Shown one piece after another: positions 6,353-6,520 of a stretch of DNA of 6,520 bases (its first letter is position 1; each line of letters begins with the position of its first letter). The stretch is from Acidobacteriota bacterium. GTDB lineage: Bacteria > Acidobacteriota > Terriglobia > Acidoferrales > UBA7541. Location: the NCBI GenBank assembly GCA_019239815.1, contig JAFAZL010000317.1, forward strand, positions 1 to 6,520, written 5' to 3'. The notes beneath the pieces are model-generated. The model was not told the DNA's origin, searched no databases, and was given only the letters and a program-made list of their open reading frames with translations. The position numbers and the translations under genes are program-made.

Positions 6353-6369
6353 GGGATGGGAAGGGTGGG
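6353..6369 (+). promoter_or_regulatory. G-quadruplex motif upstream of the regulator gene
   Basis: GGGATGGGAAGGGTGGG has four G3 tracts with loops of 2, 2 and 1 bases, which fits the canonical G3+N1-7 rule; short loops favour a stable parallel fold. It is on the template strand for the regulator, 14 bp upstream of the candidate -24 element. The complementary C-tracts could form an i-motif. Function is unknown. Confidence 0.55.
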
Positions 6370-6456
6370 AAGCAAACAGGGGATCCTAAAGCGCTCTGCT
6401 GGTTAGGGTTACTGGCTGGAAGGACAGTTCTAGAACGGAGGGCCAGGACTTGGGTA

Positions 6457-6476
6457 GAACGAGTAGTACTCGGTTC
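6457..6476. repeat. Dyad upstream of regulator (possible activator site)
   Basis: GAACGAGTAGTACTCGGTTC pairs GAACGAGT with ACTCGGTTC with one bulged G. The inner 13 bp CGAGTA-G-TACTCG (6460-6472) are perfectly symmetric. It is centred about 153 bp upstream of the predicted transcription start, within the usual range for enhancer sites of sigma-54 activators. Confidence 0.35.
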
Positions 6477-6499
6477 GATGGCTGAAAGTTTTCCGCTAA

Positions 6500-6515
6500 G
6501 GGCAAACAGTTGCCC
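6500..6515. repeat. Dyad GGGCAA-N4-TTGCCC (possible activator site)
   Basis: A perfect 6-bp inverted repeat with spacer ACAG, flanked by TAA on the left and G-TTA on the right. It is centred about 195 bp upstream of the predicted regulator transcription start. It could be an enhancer site, or the end of a transcript from beyond the window edge; no T-run follows on either strand. Confidence 0.35.
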
Positions 6516-6520
6516 GTTAC

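Larger units (their letters stand above)
6276..6520. other. Structured upstream region of the regulator gene
   Basis: 245 bp to the window edge without a recognisable gene. It contains a Shine-Dalgarno-like GGGGGAA (6284-6290), an 18-bp dyad overlapping a candidate -24/-12 element, a G-quadruplex motif and two more dyads, each listed separately. A minus-strand frame is open from the right edge to the TAG at 6300-6302, but its Ser/Pro/Thr-rich translation and lower third-position GC do not look like a protein. Confidence 0.65.

Noticed and set aside
6440..6485. tRNA-like strings (TTGGGTAGAAC and GGTTCGA)
   Set aside because: No room for an anticodon arm between them, and neither a T stem nor an acceptor stem can be paired.
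6478..6520. Plus-strand ATG open to the window edge, a possible divergent gene
   Set aside because: Only 14 codons visible, no Shine-Dalgarno, and the frame runs through the GGGCAA/TTGCCC dyad; cannot be supported.

Overview
The window looks like chromosomal DNA from a GC-rich (estimated by eye at about 60% GC), soil-type bacterium. The sequence style suggests Acidobacteriota or a close relative: the Fis-type C-terminus of the regulator (WNRRKAA...ISYRSLIYKI) and the cyanobacterial/acidobacterial style of the MetH activation domain (RYSFGYPACP) both fit. This assignment is inference from protein style, not a database match. No tRNA, rRNA, CRISPR array, transposase or integrase is visible.

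Layout, left to right. Bases 1-3561 (+) hold nearly all of metH, the cobalamin-dependent methionine synthase. The reading frame is open from the first base and its real start lies just left of the window. Bases 3562-3762 are a convergent intergenic region with three strong inverted repeats. Bases 3763-4884 (-) encode an ExeA/GspA-type AAA+ ATPase with a TTG start and a good Shine-Dalgarno. Bases 4885-5201 are a non-coding spacer carrying a candidate sigma-54-type promoter and a dyad. Bases 5202-6275 (-) encode a sigma-54 enhancer-binding protein of PspF-like architecture (AAA+ core plus Fis helix-turn-helix, no N-terminal sensory domain) with a GAFTDA variant of the GAFTGA loop. Bases 6276-6520 are a structured upstream region with a dyad overlapping a second candidate -24/-12 element, a canonical four-tract G-quadruplex motif and two further dyads.

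How the parts may work together. metH is a housekeeping gene and appears unrelated to the two minus-strand genes, which converge on it. The regulator and the ATPase lie in the same orientation, regulator first, but are separated by 317 bp, so they probably have separate promoters. Upstream of each is a similar 17-bp motif (TGGT-N8-GTGCTC, with TGG and GC at sigma-54 spacing). This suggests, as a testable inference, that the regulator activates both its own gene and the ATPase gene. ExeA-like ATPases and sigma-54 activators also co-occur in exosortase/exopolysaccharide (PEP-CTERM) and type II secretion or pilus loci, so the pair may be the edge of an envelope or secretion gene cluster to the right of this window. 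Nothing in the window itself proves that.
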